The position numbers and the translations under genes were made by a program. From Ruegeria atlantica (GTDB lineage: Bacteria; Pseudomonadota; Alphaproteobacteria; Rhodobacterales; Rhodobacteraceae): a stretch of DNA of 64,000 nt. This document shows positions 1 to 8,949 of the stretch, piece by piece. Positions within the stretch are counted from its first letter, which is position 1; each line of letters starts with the position of its first letter. The notes below the pieces were generated by a model, which worked only from the letters and a program-made list of their open reading frames with translations, ran no database searches and was not told the origin of the DNA. Location: positions 210,724 to 274,723 of the forward strand of contig NZ_CYPU01000068.1 in the NCBI RefSeq assembly GCF_001458195.1. The letters run 5' to 3'.

Positions 1-960
1 GAGTTCGTCACACGGCGAGCGCAGGCCGACGCACCGGTGAACGTGCTGCCAATGGCCGCGCTGACCAAGGGTCGCGAAGGCCGCGAAATGACCGAGATCG
101 GGTTCCTGCAGGATGCCGGTGCTGTCGCCTTTACCGACTGCGATCACGTGATCGCCAACACCAAGGTTTTTTCCCGTGCCTTGACCTATGCCCGGGCCTG
201 TGGCGCGCTGGTCATCGCCCACCCGCAAGAACCCATCCTCAGCAATGGTGCCGCAGCCACCAGTGGTAAGTTCGCCGTGCTGCGCGGCCTGCCCGCCGTC
301 TCACCAATGGCCGAGCGGATGGGACTGGACCGCGACATCGCTCTGCTAGAGATGACCGGGGCAACCTATCACGCCGACCAGATCACCACCGCCCGCGCCC
401 TGCCCGCGCTGGAGCGGGCCAAGCGGAACGGTCTGGATATCACCGCAGGCACGTCGATCCACCACCTGACGCTGAACGAGCTGGACGTGGCCGACTATCG
501 GACCTTCTTCAAAGTCAAGCCGCCGTTGCGATCTGAGGATGATCGGCAAGCGGTAATCGAAGCGGTGCGGACCGGTCTGATTGATACGATCAGTTCTATG
601 CACACGCCTCAGGATGAGGAAAGCAAACGCCTGCCGTTTGAAGAGGCGGCCTCCGGCGCGGTAGCGTTGGAAACCCTGCTGCCCGCCGCCCTGCGGCTGT
701 ATCATGTCGGGCAGCTGGACCTGCCGACACTGTTCCGCTCTATGGCGCTGAATCCGGCGAAAAGACTGGGGCTGGGCAGTGGCCGTCTGTCCGAAGGCGC
801 GCCTGCGGATCTGGTGCTGTTTGACCCGGATGTGCCCTTTGTGCTGGACCGGTTCTCGCTCAAATCCAAATCTCAGAACACACCGTTTGACGGCCAGCGC
901 ATGCAGGGTAAGGTCACCGCAACTTTCGTTGCAGGACAAGAAGTTTACCGGAGACCCTGA
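1..960 (+). CDS. pyrC: Dihydroorotase, 3' part (5' end lies outside the window)
   Basis: Zinc amidohydrolase of pyrimidine synthesis that interconverts N-carbamoyl-aspartate and dihydroorotate. The frame is open from base 1, so the N-terminus with the first metal-binding His pair is missing and about 319 residues are visible. The C-terminal part has the amidohydrolase look: a segment with GTSIHHL, then DTISSMHTPQDEESKRLPFEEA with the late His-rich metal/active-site loop, and the usual end where an SxGxLxxGAPADLVLFDP stretch closes the composite beta domain. The stop codon overlaps the plsY start by one base, as in many alphaproteobacteria where the two genes are cotranscribed. Other amidohydrolases (hydantoinase, allantoinase) are possible in principle but the plsY linkage favours PyrC. 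Confidence 0.9.
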   Translation, partial: EFVTRRAQADAPVNVLPMAALTKGREGREMTEIGFLQDAGAVAFTDCDHVIANTKVFSRALTYARACGALVIAHPQEPILSNGAAATSGKFAVLRGLPAVSPMAERMGLDRDIALLEMTGATYHADQITTARALPALERAKRNGLDITAGTSIHHLTLNELDVADYRTFFKVKPPLRSEDDRQAVIEAVRTGLIDTISSMHTPQDEESKRLPFEEAASGAVALETLLPAALRLYHVGQLDLPTLFRSMALNPAKRLGLGSGRLSEGAPADLVLFDPDVPFVLDRFSLKSKSQNTPFDGQRMQGKVTATFVAGQEVYRRP

Positions 961-1565
961 TGCCGATCATCGACAGTACAATGACCCAGCTGATCCTGTG
1001 GGCGGCACTTGGATACCTGATGGGATCGATCCCGTTTGGTATGGTCACGGCCAAGGTGATGGGGCTGGGCAACCTGCGCAACATCGGATCGGGCAATATC
1101 GGCGCAACCAATGTTCTGCGGACGGGCAACAAGACCGCCGCTGCCCTGACCCTGATCTTCGACGCCGCAAAAGGCGGGGTTGCCGTTCTAGTAGCACGCG
1201 CACTGGCGGGCGAGGATGCCGCGCAGATTGCAGCGCTGGCAGCACTTTTGGGCCATTGCTTTCCGGTTTGGCTGGGATTTAAGGGCGGCAAAGGGGTCGC
1301 CACGTTTCTGGGGATCTGGCTGGCGTTGGATTGGCGCGTCGGTGTAGCCTGTTGTTTGACTTGGTTGGTTGCTGCTGCAGTCTGGCGCATCTCATCCCTT
1401 GCGGCACTTGCAGCGGCGGCAACGTCCACTATCTGGACCCTTCTGCTGACAGGTTCGCAAACGCTGCTACTGGCTGGCGTCCTGACCCTGTTGGTCTATT
1501 GGCGCCACAGCGCGAATATTGCCCGCATCAAATCCGGCACTGAACCAAAAATCGGGCAGTCTTGA
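960..1565 (+). CDS. plsY: Acyl-phosphate:glycerol-3-phosphate acyltransferase
   Basis: Integral inner-membrane enzyme that transfers an acyl group from acyl-phosphate to glycerol-3-phosphate, the first step of phospholipid synthesis. The three PlsY signatures are visible: GSIPFGMV near residue 22, GSGNIGATNVLR at about 43-54, and GHCFPVWLGFKGGKGVAT at about 98-115. The 201-residue length and five or so hydrophobic segments fit the family. The ATG overlaps the pyrC TGA by one base, indicating translational coupling. Confidence 0.95.
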   Translation: MPIIDSTMTQLILWAALGYLMGSIPFGMVTAKVMGLGNLRNIGSGNIGATNVLRTGNKTAAALTLIFDAAKGGVAVLVARALAGEDAAQIAALAALLGHCFPVWLGFKGGKGVATFLGIWLALDWRVGVACCLTWLVAAAVWRISSLAALAAAATSTIWTLLLTGSQTLLLAGVLTLLVYWRHSANIARIKSGTEPKIGQS

Positions 1566-1828
1566 GCGCCCCGAACGCCTTCCTTAACGCTTTTTTTGCC
1601 ATCCCCAAGGGGTCGTCGACCGGGCGTGCCCACGGCAGGCGGTATATCGTCAGTCGAACGGAATTTTCAGACGGCAAGTCGCAGAAACTTGTCGCACGCG
1701 CACTGGACGGCCGCGACTACATCAGCCTGAACCTTTATCTGACCAAACGCGGATCTCTTCTTCACCCCTGCGAAATGCCCGCGGAAAAAGTCACCGAATT
1801 CGTTTTGGATCTGGCGCCCGATACCTAA
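1562..1828 (+). CDS. Small conserved-looking protein of unknown function downstream of plsY
   Basis: An 88-residue open frame starts at a TTG embedded in the plsY stop (TTGA overlap). The protein is basic in its N-terminal half (KGSSTGRAHGRRYIVSR) and ends with an acidic Asp-Leu-Ala-Pro-Asp tail. No domain is recognised, and there is no signal peptide or membrane segment. No ATG gives a comparable length, so the rare TTG start is chosen for its coupling with plsY. Codon use matches its neighbours, which supports a real gene. Function unknown. Confidence 0.6.
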   Translation: MSAPNAFLNAFFAIPKGSSTGRAHGRRYIVSRTEFSDGKSQKLVARALDGRDYISLNLYLTKRGSLLHPCEMPAEKVTEFVLDLAPDT

Positions 1829-1920
1829 GGCCTACCCTGCATTTGTGAACAATGCCTCTTCGCCCCTGCACATTCACAATTGATTGCTTTGAACGTGATG
1901 AGCCGCCTGCCCACTTGGGT

Positions 1921-1950
1921 TCCGTGACGGCCAATTGCGGGTCTCACGGA
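1921..1950 (+). other. Inverted repeat in the leader of the YHS gene
   Basis: TCCGTGA (1921-1927) pairs with TCACGGA (1944-1950) around a 16-base loop, followed by a run of A. It lies about 70 bases before the YHS-protein start in a 194-base gap. It could be a leader hairpin or an operator; no T-tract follows, so it is not a standard terminator. Confidence 0.3.
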
Positions 1951-2022
1951 CAAAAAACTCTTGGGTCGTCTGGGCGCAATTTTCTGCGCCACGTGGCGGC
2001 CCCTTCACGAAAGGTGAAAACA

Positions 2023-2496
2023 ATGAACAAGTTCAAATCTCTTATCGGCGGCGTCGCTCTGTCTGTTGCCATTGCAAGCTCGGCTCTGGCCGCTGGTGTT
2101 GAACTGAACGCAAGCTCGACCGGTCTGGCCATGCAGGGCTATGATCCCGTTGCCTACTTCACCGCTGGCGAGCCGACCAAAGGTGACTACCGCATCACCA
2201 CACTGCACAACGACGCAATGTATCGCTTTGCCAATGAAGAAAACAAAGCCGCGTTCGAAGAAAACCCCGAGGCCTACCTGCCTGCATATGGCGGCTACTG
2301 CGCATTCGGCGCTGCGATGGGCTTCAAGTTTGACGGTGACCCGACCTACTGGAAGATCGTCGACAACAAGCTGTACCTGAACCTGTCGCAAGACATCCAG
2401 CAGCGCTGGGAAGGTGACATCCCTGGTTTTGTCGAACAAGCCAGCGCCAATTGGGAAACCATCGCGGATAAAACACCGGCGGAACTGCAGCAATAA
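2023..2496 (+). CDS. Secreted YHS-domain protein
   Basis: Encodes 157 residues with a clear Sec signal peptide (Lys-rich N-terminus, hydrophobic core, cleavage after SALA at about residue 23). The mature part is a YHS domain: GYDPVAYF at the start, then FANEENKAAFEENPEAYLPAYGGYCAFG. The second stretch contains the Tyr/Cys features typical of YHS proteins, which often bind metals. An in-frame ATG lies far upstream (1852), but the start at 2023 is preceded by a GAAAGGTGAA ribosome site and gives the signal peptide. Periplasmic; the role is unknown, with metal or copper handling often proposed for the family. Confidence 0.85.
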   Translation: MNKFKSLIGGVALSVAIASSALAAGVELNASSTGLAMQGYDPVAYFTAGEPTKGDYRITTLHNDAMYRFANEENKAAFEENPEAYLPAYGGYCAFGAAMGFKFDGDPTYWKIVDNKLYLNLSQDIQQRWEGDIPGFVEQASANWETIADKTPAELQQ

Positions 2497-2517
2497 TTTC
2501 TGACATTCCCCAAATAG

Positions 2518-2548
2518 GCGGCGGCAGAGTATTCTGCCGCCGCTTTTC
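2518..2548 (+). terminator. Rho-independent terminator of the YHS gene
   Basis: A perfect 11-bp stem (2518-2528 with 2533-2543) closes a GTAT loop and is followed by TTTT. It lies 22 bases after the stop codon at 2496. Confidence 0.9.
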
Positions 2549-2588
2549 GTTTCAAGATCAAACACCAACGAGCCGGGCTCAGTCGGTC

Positions 2589-3572
2589 TTACGGCTCCAG
2601 GACCGTGCTGCCTGTAGTCTGACGCGCTTCAAGAACCCGATGCGCCTCGGCCACCTGATCCAACGGGAACCGCTGGTCGATGTGGATTTTGACCTCGCCG
2701 CCCTCAACCTTGCCGAACAGCCGCCGTGCCATTGCCTGACAAACGGAAGGGTCGGCGATATGGGTAAACAACGTCGGTCGGGTGATTTTCAAGGAACCTT
2801 TCTTGCCCAAAATACCGATATCCATCAGCGGGACCGGACCTGAGGCATTGCCGAATGAGATCATCATTCCCAGGGGTTTCAGGCAGTCCAGCGAGCCATT
2901 GAACGTGTCCGCGCCGATGGAATCCATGACCACATCCACACCTTTGCCCCCGGTGATTTCGGCCACTCGTTCGGCAAAGTTCTCTGTCCGGTAGTTGATG
3001 CAATGCGCAGCCCCGTTGAACTGCGCGAGGCTGCATTTTTCGTCTGTTCCGGCTGTTCCGATCAGGGTGATGCCCTCGGACTTGGCCCATTGGCAGGCGA
3101 TCAGACCAACGCCACCGGCGGCCGCGTGAAACAAAACCGTGTCACCCCGTTTCAAAGGCGTTGTCCGGTGAAACAGATACTCGACCGTCATCCCCTTGAG
3201 CATCATCGCCGCAGCCGCGTCAAAAGAAATCCCTTCGGACATCGGACACACCTGCGCCGCTGGCATCACGCGCGCTTCACAATAGGCCCCGGCGGGTGCT
3301 GCGGCATAAGCCGCGCGTTGGCCCGATTTCAGATGGGTAACACCTTCGCCAACGGCCTCAATCACACCTGCCGCTTCCATGCCCAGCGCGTGCGGTAAAT
3401 CCATCGGGTACAACCCGGTGCGCTGATAGACATCAATGAAGTTCAGCCCACAGGCCCGGTGGCGGATGCGAACCTCGCCGGGTCCGGGGTCGCCCAAGGG
3501 CCGGTCTTCGATCTTTAGAACTGCGGGACCGCCGTTTTCATGAATGACGACGGTTCTTGCCGTTTGCTGCAT
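2589..3572 (-). CDS. NADPH:quinone oxidoreductase, zeta-crystallin type (MDR superfamily)
   Basis: A 327-residue zinc-independent medium-chain reductase. The N-terminal GroES-like domain shows HRACGLNFIDVYQRTGLYP and GMEAAGVIEAVGEGV. The nucleotide-binding domain shows the HAAAGGVGLIACQWAK glycine motif near residue 150, consistent with NADPH-dependent quinone reductases (QorA). The structural-zinc Cys cluster of alcohol dehydrogenases is absent. It is monocistronic. Physiological substrate not deducible. Confidence 0.85.
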   Translation of the reverse strand: MQQTARTVVIHENGGPAVLKIEDRPLGDPGPGEVRIRHRACGLNFIDVYQRTGLYPMDLPHALGMEAAGVIEAVGEGVTHLKSGQRAAYAAAPAGAYCEARVMPAAQVCPMSEGISFDAAAAMMLKGMTVEYLFHRTTPLKRGDTVLFHAAAGGVGLIACQWAKSEGITLIGTAGTDEKCSLAQFNGAAHCINYRTENFAERVAEITGGKGVDVVMDSIGADTFNGSLDCLKPLGMMISFGNASGPVPLMDIGILGKKGSLKITRPTLFTHIADPSVCQAMARRLFGKVEGGEVKIHIDQRFPLDQVAEAHRVLEARQTTGSTVLEP

Positions 3573-3763
3573 GCTGACCTCCTGTTGCCTGACGCCAAGC
3601 TAACACGCCTGTGAAACAGGGCAATTGGTAGGTTTTCGCTGCCGCGCAACCACAACGGGAAAAACTGTGCTATACTGGGGCCTGAGCGTTGCCGGCTGGT
3701 CCGGCCAAAGGCAACCACCGCCGGATTCAACCCGTTGCGCACTGGCAAAGGGAGGGGATCAAG

Positions 3764-4621
3764 ATGGCCAAAACAATAGGAAATCCGATCAGTTGGGCCG
3801 CCCGAAACATCGGCGCGACCGGCGATCATATTACCGAAAGCGTGCACCACATCGGCAGCGCGGACACCCGGCATCTACCGCAGGTGCAAACACTGACGAT
3901 GCAGGACCTGAAGGCCTGTTTGCAGGCCGGGTACAATGATTTTCTGGAAACACGGGCGGATGCGATTTTCATCATACTGGTTTACCCGATCGCAGGTCTG
4001 CTGATGTTCGGGTTCGGCCTTAATCGCAACATGGTTCCCCTTCTGGCACCGCTTATCATGGGTTTCGCACTAGTTGGTCCGATAGCAGCCGTGGGCCTTT
4101 ACGAAATCAGCCGCAAACGCGAGCAAAGCGGCGAGGTCCATTGGCTGGACGCCTTGGGCGTCTTCCGGTCCCCGTCCTTCGGTGCAATTCTGGCCTTGGG
4201 GTTCTATCTGGTCATGCTGCTGCTGATTTGGCTGATGGTCGCGCAGAGCATCTATGTGCATACGCTTGGGCCTGATCTGCCCACCTCACTCGGGGCTTTC
4301 GTGACTCAGGTATTCACCACCGGCGCAGGCTGGTCCATGATCATTTTCGGCAATGCGATCGGGTTTCTATTCGCGCTGGTCGCATTGGCCATGAGCGTCG
4401 TCAGCTTTCCATTGCTGTTGGACCGTCCGGTCGGTCTGCCGGTGGCGGTCGTGACGTCGGTCCGGGTGTTGCGGCATAACCCCGGTGTGATTTTGGCATG
4501 GGGGTTCATCGTAGCGGCCCTGTTGATCATCGGAGCCATCCCGATGCTGCTGGGGCTGATCGTTGTCATGCCAGTCCTGGGCCATGCAACCTGGCATCTT
4601 TACCGCCGCGCAGTGGTCTGA
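3764..4621 (+). CDS. DUF2189-type integral membrane protein
   Basis: The start at 3764 has a strong AGGGAGGGGATC ribosome site; the longer frame from 3689 lacks one. The 285-residue protein has a soluble N-terminus of about 70 residues and then five or six hydrophobic segments. The LTMQDLKACLQAGYNDFLE stretch before the first membrane segment and the PLIMGFALVGPIAAVGLYEISR stretch are typical of the DUF2189 family, common in Rhodobacteraceae. No catalytic motif is seen and the function is unknown. Confidence 0.75.
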   Translation: MAKTIGNPISWAARNIGATGDHITESVHHIGSADTRHLPQVQTLTMQDLKACLQAGYNDFLETRADAIFIILVYPIAGLLMFGFGLNRNMVPLLAPLIMGFALVGPIAAVGLYEISRKREQSGEVHWLDALGVFRSPSFGAILALGFYLVMLLLIWLMVAQSIYVHTLGPDLPTSLGAFVTQVFTTGAGWSMIIFGNAIGFLFALVALAMSVVSFPLLLDRPVGLPVAVVTSVRVLRHNPGVILAWGFIVAALLIIGAIPMLLGLIVVMPVLGHATWHLYRRAVV

Positions 4622-4625
4622 TCGG

Positions 4626-4656
4626 AAAAAGCGCGGGATCTACCCGCGCCAAAGTT
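4626..4656 (-). terminator. Bidirectional terminator between two convergent genes
   Basis: GCGCGGG (4631-4637) pairs with CCCGCGC (4643-4649) around a five-base loop. On the minus strand a run of five T follows directly, serving the gene ending at 4657; on the plus strand CAAAGTTTT follows. Confidence 0.75.
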
Positions 4657-5643
4657 TTAACCAGCGACCTTGAGGACAATCTTGCCGATGTGGCCCGAGC
4701 TTTCCATCCGCGCATGGGCGGCTGCCGCCTCGGCCAGATCAAACTCACTGTCCATGACGGGGGCCACCTTCCCAGCCTCCAGCAATGGCCAGACAGCCTC
4801 GCGCAAATCCTGCGCAATCTTCGCCTTTGCCAGATCACTTTGAGGGCGCAAAGTACTGCCAGTCAGGGTCAGGCGTTTGACCATCATCATCGCAAAGTTC
4901 AACTCGACCTTCGGACCTTGCAGGAAAGCGATCTGAACCAGACGCCCATCCTCGGCCAGAGCTTTGACGTTGCGCGGGATATAGTCGCCACCAACCATGT
5001 CGAGGATCAGGTTCGCCCCACCCTCAGCCCGCATGACGCCCACGAAGTCCTCATCCCGGTAATTGATCGCCCTCTCGGCCCCGAGGTTCACACAGGCCTC
5101 GCATTTCTCAGCAGATCCGGCGGTTGCAAACACCCGCGCACCAAACGCGTTCGCCAGCTGGATCGCTGTTGTGCCAATGCCGCTGGACCCGCCATGCACC
5201 AGAAAACGCTCACCTGCCTTTAGACCGCCGCGCGTGAAAACGTTGGACCACACAGTAAAGAAGGTTTCGGGCAGGCACGCGGCCTCTTTCATCCCCATTC
5301 CCGAAGGAACTGGCAGACAGTGCGCAGCGGGTGTGGCCACATATTCCGCATATCCGCCACCGGGCAGCAAGGCACAGACCTGATCGCCGATAGCCAGACC
5401 CTCGACCCCGGCACCAACGGCAACAACCTCACCCGATGCTTCAAGCCCCGGCAAATCGCTGGCGCCTTGCGGCGGATCATAGGCCCCGGCACGCTGCAGC
5501 GCATCCGGGCGGTTCACACCCGCATAGGCCACTTTCAGGATCACCTGCCCGGCTTGTGGTTCCGGCACCGGGCGTTCCGTCAGTTGCAGAACATCCGGAC
5601 CACCGGGTTTGGTGATTTCGACAGCGCGCATCATCTGGGTCAT
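4657..5643 (-). CDS. NAD(P)H quinone oxidoreductase, PIG3 family
   Basis: A 328-residue MDR-family reductase. The start at 5643 (MTQMMRAVE) is preceded by AAAGGAG; the ATG at 5664 would include that ribosome site in the coding frame and is rejected. Motifs are YAGVNRPDALQRAG with GLEASGEVVAVG in the N-terminal domain and VHGGSSGIGTTAIQLA in the cofactor domain, the PIG3/TP53I3-like arrangement. It is a second, distant paralogue of the 2589-3572 reductase. Confidence 0.85.
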   Translation of the reverse strand: MTQMMRAVEITKPGGPDVLQLTERPVPEPQAGQVILKVAYAGVNRPDALQRAGAYDPPQGASDLPGLEASGEVVAVGAGVEGLAIGDQVCALLPGGGYAEYVATPAAHCLPVPSGMGMKEAACLPETFFTVWSNVFTRGGLKAGERFLVHGGSSGIGTTAIQLANAFGARVFATAGSAEKCEACVNLGAERAINYRDEDFVGVMRAEGGANLILDMVGGDYIPRNVKALAEDGRLVQIAFLQGPKVELNFAMMMVKRLTLTGSTLRPQSDLAKAKIAQDLREAVWPLLEAGKVAPVMDSEFDLAEAAAAHARMESSGHIGKIVLKVAG

Positions 5644-5698
5644 GGGCAAATCTCCTTTGCCCAATGCCTAGCAGGCAATTTCTGGAAGGCCCAGACGC

Positions 5699-6391
5699 TT
5701 ACTTGCGCGGGTTCAACATACCCGGCAAATCAGCCCGTATCTTTGTCGGCGCTTTTACCTGACCAGCCAACCAGTTCGGCACCGCCAGAAACGGTTTGAA
5801 CAACGGGTTGTCATTCACCTGCGCCTTGATCTTTTCGAACTGCATGACGTTGTCTATCCGCCGATCCAGAAACTCCCAGGTTTTCTGGTGATCGGGGGAA
5901 TCATCGCCCAGCCAGAACAGCAGGGTCGAGGAATAGACGCCCGACAACGTCGCCCGTTTCGTGTACCAGTTCACGTCTTCCGAGGAATCGCCCAGCGTGT
6001 CCCAGATCAGATCGCAGGTCTGCCACAAGGCTTTTGCCCCATCGGCTGCGTGGGTGGGCAGCGAAAACAACGTCATACCCCGGCGAACAAGCTCTTTGTC
6101 CGGAACCGCCTCAAGCCGGAACCGAACCGCAGCGGCGATTCGCTCGCGGAACTTCAACTCGCTCAGGTCCGACGACTTCAGCCGATCCTCCATCGCCGCG
6201 TCGCCGCGCGCGTGAAAGGCCAGTGCCAGATCAACCGCGCCACGGGGGCAAATCGCGCGCGCCAGCGTGTCATCTATATCGCAATCTAAGATAGCTGCAC
6301 GAAAGCTGGCTTCGGACCAGCCGTCAAACGGCACATGGATCAAAATCGCGTCCAACAACTGCTGCTTGGTGTCTTCATATGTGGTGGTCAT
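5699..6391 (-). CDS. COQ9-family protein (rpsU-divergently transcribed)
   Basis: A 230-residue protein of the COQ9 family, a lipid-binding accessory factor needed for ubiquinone synthesis in mitochondria and alphaproteobacteria. The N-terminal part (LLDAILIHVPFDGWSEASFR) is the TetR-like helical start of the family. The C-terminus contains the long helix with WDTLGDSSEDVNWYTKRATL and LDRRIDNVMQFEK. The start at 6391 has a GGAG site just upstream. The head-to-head position with rpsU is the arrangement that gave the family its alternative name. Confidence 0.9.
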   Translation of the reverse strand: MTTTYEDTKQQLLDAILIHVPFDGWSEASFRAAILDCDIDDTLARAICPRGAVDLALAFHARGDAAMEDRLKSSDLSELKFRERIAAAVRFRLEAVPDKELVRRGMTLFSLPTHAADGAKALWQTCDLIWDTLGDSSEDVNWYTKRATLSGVYSSTLLFWLGDDSPDHQKTWEFLDRRIDNVMQFEKIKAQVNDNPLFKPFLAVPNWLAGQVKAPTKIRADLPGMLNPRK

Positions 6392-6502
6392 GGCGGTTCT
6401 CCGGTTCTGGGGACCAGTACTAGACAAGATAGAACGGCTTTGCTATACGGCCAATTCCTGCAATTTCCTTGCAACTCTATCTAGAAAGGTGGTGACAACC
6501 AC

Positions 6503-6709
6503 ATGCAGGTTAGTGTTCGCGACAATAACGTCGATCAGGCGCTTCGTGCCCTGAAGAAAAAGCTGCAGCGCGAAGGCGTGTTCCGCGAAATGAAGCTTAA
6601 GCAACATTTCGAGAAACCGTCCGAGAAAAAAGCGCGCGAGAAAGCTGAAGCGATCCGCCGTGCCCGTAAACTGGCACGTAAGAAAGCACAGCGCGAAGGT
6701 TTGCTCTAA
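6503..6709 (+). CDS. rpsU: 30S ribosomal protein S21
   Basis: A 68-residue, very basic protein that begins [20 protein letters not shown] and ends with the Arg/Lys-rich helix typical of alphaproteobacterial S21. It has a GGTGGTGAC ribosome site and uses strong codons. It is divergent from COQ9 and followed by its own terminator. Confidence 0.97.
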   Translation: MQVSVRDNNVDQALRALKKKLQREGVFREMKLKQHFEKPSEKKAREKAEAIRRARKLARKKAQREGLL

Positions 6710-6747
6710 AACCTCGCTCGTCCAGCTTTGGATGACACTATTTGACG

Positions 6748-6784
6748 ACCCCCGAGGCATCGCCCGGGGGTTTGTCGTTTTTAG
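6748..6784 (+). terminator. Rho-independent terminator of rpsU
   Basis: ACCCCCG (6748-6754) pairs with CGGGGGT (6765-6771) around a ten-base loop and is followed by a T-rich tract ending GTTTTT. It lies 39 bases after the rpsU stop. Confidence 0.8.
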
Positions 6785-7002
6785 GGTCGGATGATTTATG
6801 CCGACTCGGGCCGCCCACGCGCGACAAGCTGCCATTTCCCCCTCAGCAACATTTTGCCCGGCATTTTGCAGCGCAGCGAATCCCGTGGCGGTAGCACTGA
6901 CCCGCCAAAACTCGCCTCTGAACACGCCATCCCTATGAAGGCCGTATCGAGCCTTTGTAACTGGCGCCGTCTACCACGACAAAAAACCAATCGGAGGCAA
7001 AA

Positions 7003-7950
7003 ATGTCGACTGCAAGTAGTATCGAACAAGAAATGCTGGCGCTGATTAACCAAGAGCGCACATCCCGCGGGCTGGACCCCCTACAGCTTGAAACGCGGCT
7101 GAACGACTCGTCCGAGGATCACAGTGAATGGATGCTGGAAACTGACAGGTTCAGCCACACCGGCTCGGGTGGTTCCAGCGCCACGCAGCGGATGGAAATG
7201 GCCGGGTTCGACTTCTCGGGCAACTGGCGGTCAGGTGAAAACATCGCCTGGCAATCCGAGCGCGGCGCGCCAGGCATCAGCGATGACATCGCCCAGCTTC
7301 ATCAGAACCTTATGAACAGCCCCGGTCACCGCGCCAATATTCTGAACCCGGATTTCAAATATATCGGAATCGGCATTGAAACCGGCGACATGCAGGGTTT
7401 TGACGCTGTGATGGTGACGCAGAACTTTGCTGCCACCCAGGGGGAGGTCATGCTGGACAACGGCTCTGCCACTCCGTCGGCGCCGACGCCACCGGTTGAA
7501 GAAACCCCGCAGCCCGAAGAGCCGGTTGCCGAAGTGCCAGAACCCGAGGTTACCGAGCCTGAGGAACCCGTAGCCGAAACGCCGGATACCGACACCAAGG
7601 AACCGGCACCAGAAACGCCTGACACCGATGTCACCGAGACCAAAGAGCCGGAGCCTGAAACACCTGGAACCGAAGAACCGGAAGAAGTCGCATGTTTTGA
7701 CGTTCAGGAGTTTCTTGCCGAGATCCGGGCATTCGCCCAATCGATTCAGGCGCAGTTCGACCAGTTTGATTGGAACGACACGGACTATGCCGATGCGGAC
7801 CCCGAAACCGACGATTTCGATATGGTGATGACCGGCGATGACAATCCTGTGGACGATGTTGAGACATGTTCTGACATGGCCGGCGACAACTCAGGTGATG
7901 TCTTTGTGTTCAACTATTATGATTTCGACTGCATGATGGACGCCGCTTAA
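7003..7950 (+). CDS. CAP (SCP/PR-1) domain protein with Pro-Glu-Thr-rich linker
   Basis: A 315-residue protein with an ATCGGAGG ribosome site. Residues 5 to about 150 form a bacterial CAP domain: LALINQERTSRGLDPL, an HSEWM helix, a GENIAW motif and NLMNSPGHRANILNP with the family's His. Residues about 165-225 are low-complexity Pro/Glu/Thr repeats (EEPVAE, PETPDTD). The last 90 residues are strongly acidic with Asp-rich stretches and two or three Cys. There is no N-terminal signal peptide, so export would need a C-terminal (type I) or other signal. Function unknown. Confidence 0.85.
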   Translation: MSTASSIEQEMLALINQERTSRGLDPLQLETRLNDSSEDHSEWMLETDRFSHTGSGGSSATQRMEMAGFDFSGNWRSGENIAWQSERGAPGISDDIAQLHQNLMNSPGHRANILNPDFKYIGIGIETGDMQGFDAVMVTQNFAATQGEVMLDNGSATPSAPTPPVEETPQPEEPVAEVPEPEVTEPEEPVAETPDTDTKEPAPETPDTDVTETKEPEPETPGTEEPEEVACFDVQEFLAEIRAFAQSIQAQFDQFDWNDTDYADADPETDDFDMVMTGDDNPVDDVETCSDMAGDNSGDVFVFNYYDFDCMMDAA

Positions 7951-7960
7951 CGGATACCAC

Positions 7961-7997
7961 GGTGCGGGGCGGGGGCGACCCTGCCTCGCACCAATTT
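7961..7997 (+). terminator. Long hairpin terminator after the CAP gene
   Basis: A 14-bp stem (7961-7974 with 7979-7992, two G-U pairs) closes a GCGA loop and is followed by AATTTCTA. It starts ten bases after the CAP stop and lies between two convergent genes. Confidence 0.65.
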
Positions 7998-8010
7998 CTA
8001 CTTCTATAGT

Positions 8011-8949
8011 TCAATAGACCTTTGGAACGTACAGATCGTCCGGCAGAATCCGGCGCTCATATTCCGGGTTGTACTTTCGATCTGGCAGATCGACCTTTTC
8101 CTGCGGCACATCCGAATACGGGATCTTGGTCAGCAGGTGTTCAATACAATTCAGGCGCTCGCGCTTTTTGTCATTGCCTTCGACGATGTACCAGGGCGCT
8201 TCGGATATGTTCGTGCGGAACAACATGTCCTCCTTGGCCTTGGTGTAGGATTCCCACCGAATGCGCGATTCCAGATCCATCGGCGACAGCTTCCACTGCT
8301 TCATCGGATCGTGAATGCGCATCAGGAATCTCAACTGCTGTTCTTCGTCGGTGATCGAGAACCAATATTTCAGCAGGATGATCCCCGACCGGACCAGCAT
8401 CCGTTCGAATTCGGGAACGTCCTGAAAGAACTGTTCGACCTGATCTTCGCTGGCAAAACCCATGACCCGTTCGACACCGGCCCTGTTATACCAGGACCGG
8501 TCGAACAGAACGATTTCGCCAGCTGCGGGCAGGTGCGGCACGTAGCGTTGGAAATACCACTGGCTTTGTTCCCTGCGACTCGGTGCAGGCAACGCAACCA
8601 CACGCGCAACACGCGGGTTCAGGCGCTGGGTAATCCGCTTGATTACCCCCCCTTTACCGGCGCTGTCGCGACCTTCGAACAGGATGCACACTTTGGCGCC
8701 GGTATGTTGAACCCAATCCTGCACTCTGATCAGTTCGGCCTGCAATCGCAGCAGGTTCTGGAAGTAGACCTTGCGGTCCAACATGTCGGGATGCTGTTCC
8801 TTGTAGATCTTGCGAACTTCCATCGACAGCATCGGCTCACTGAATTCGATTTCGAAATCTTCGTCCAACGTGTCTTCGAGCTCGGCTTCCAGCCAGTCTT
8901 TTGGGGCGTCATTTTGTTGGTAAGCCAAGATCTGCTCCTTATCAGTCAA
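8011..8949 (-). CDS. ppk2: Polyphosphate kinase 2
   Basis: Transfers phosphate between polyphosphate and nucleotides. The 312-residue protein has a Walker A GRDSAGKGG at 93-101 and a Walker B/lid region DRSWYNRAGVERVMGF at 150-165. It also has the family's PSRREQSQWYFQRYV and YWFSITDEEQQLRF blocks. The size and single domain fit the short (class I-type) PPK2 enzymes found in several copies in roseobacters. Nucleotide preference cannot be read safely. It has its own promoter region upstream (8950-9216), where no other gene is seen. Confidence 0.93.
   Translation of the reverse strand: MTDKEQILAYQQNDAPKDWLEAELEDTLDEDFEIEFSEPMLSMEVRKIYKEQHPDMLDRKVYFQNLLRLQAELIRVQDWVQHTGAKVCILFEGRDSAGKGGVIKRITQRLNPRVARVVALPAPSRREQSQWYFQRYVPHLPAAGEIVLFDRSWYNRAGVERVMGFASEDQVEQFFQDVPEFERMLVRSGIILLKYWFSITDEEQQLRFLMRIHDPMKQWKLSPMDLESRIRWESYTKAKEDMLFRTNISEAPWYIVEGNDKKRERLNCIEHLLTKIPYSDVPQEKVDLPDRKYNPEYERRILPDDLYVPKVY

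Noticed and set aside
7495..7685. Tandem repeat or CRISPR-like array in the CAP gene
   Set aside because: The repetition is Pro-Glu-Thr coding low complexity without constant spacers.
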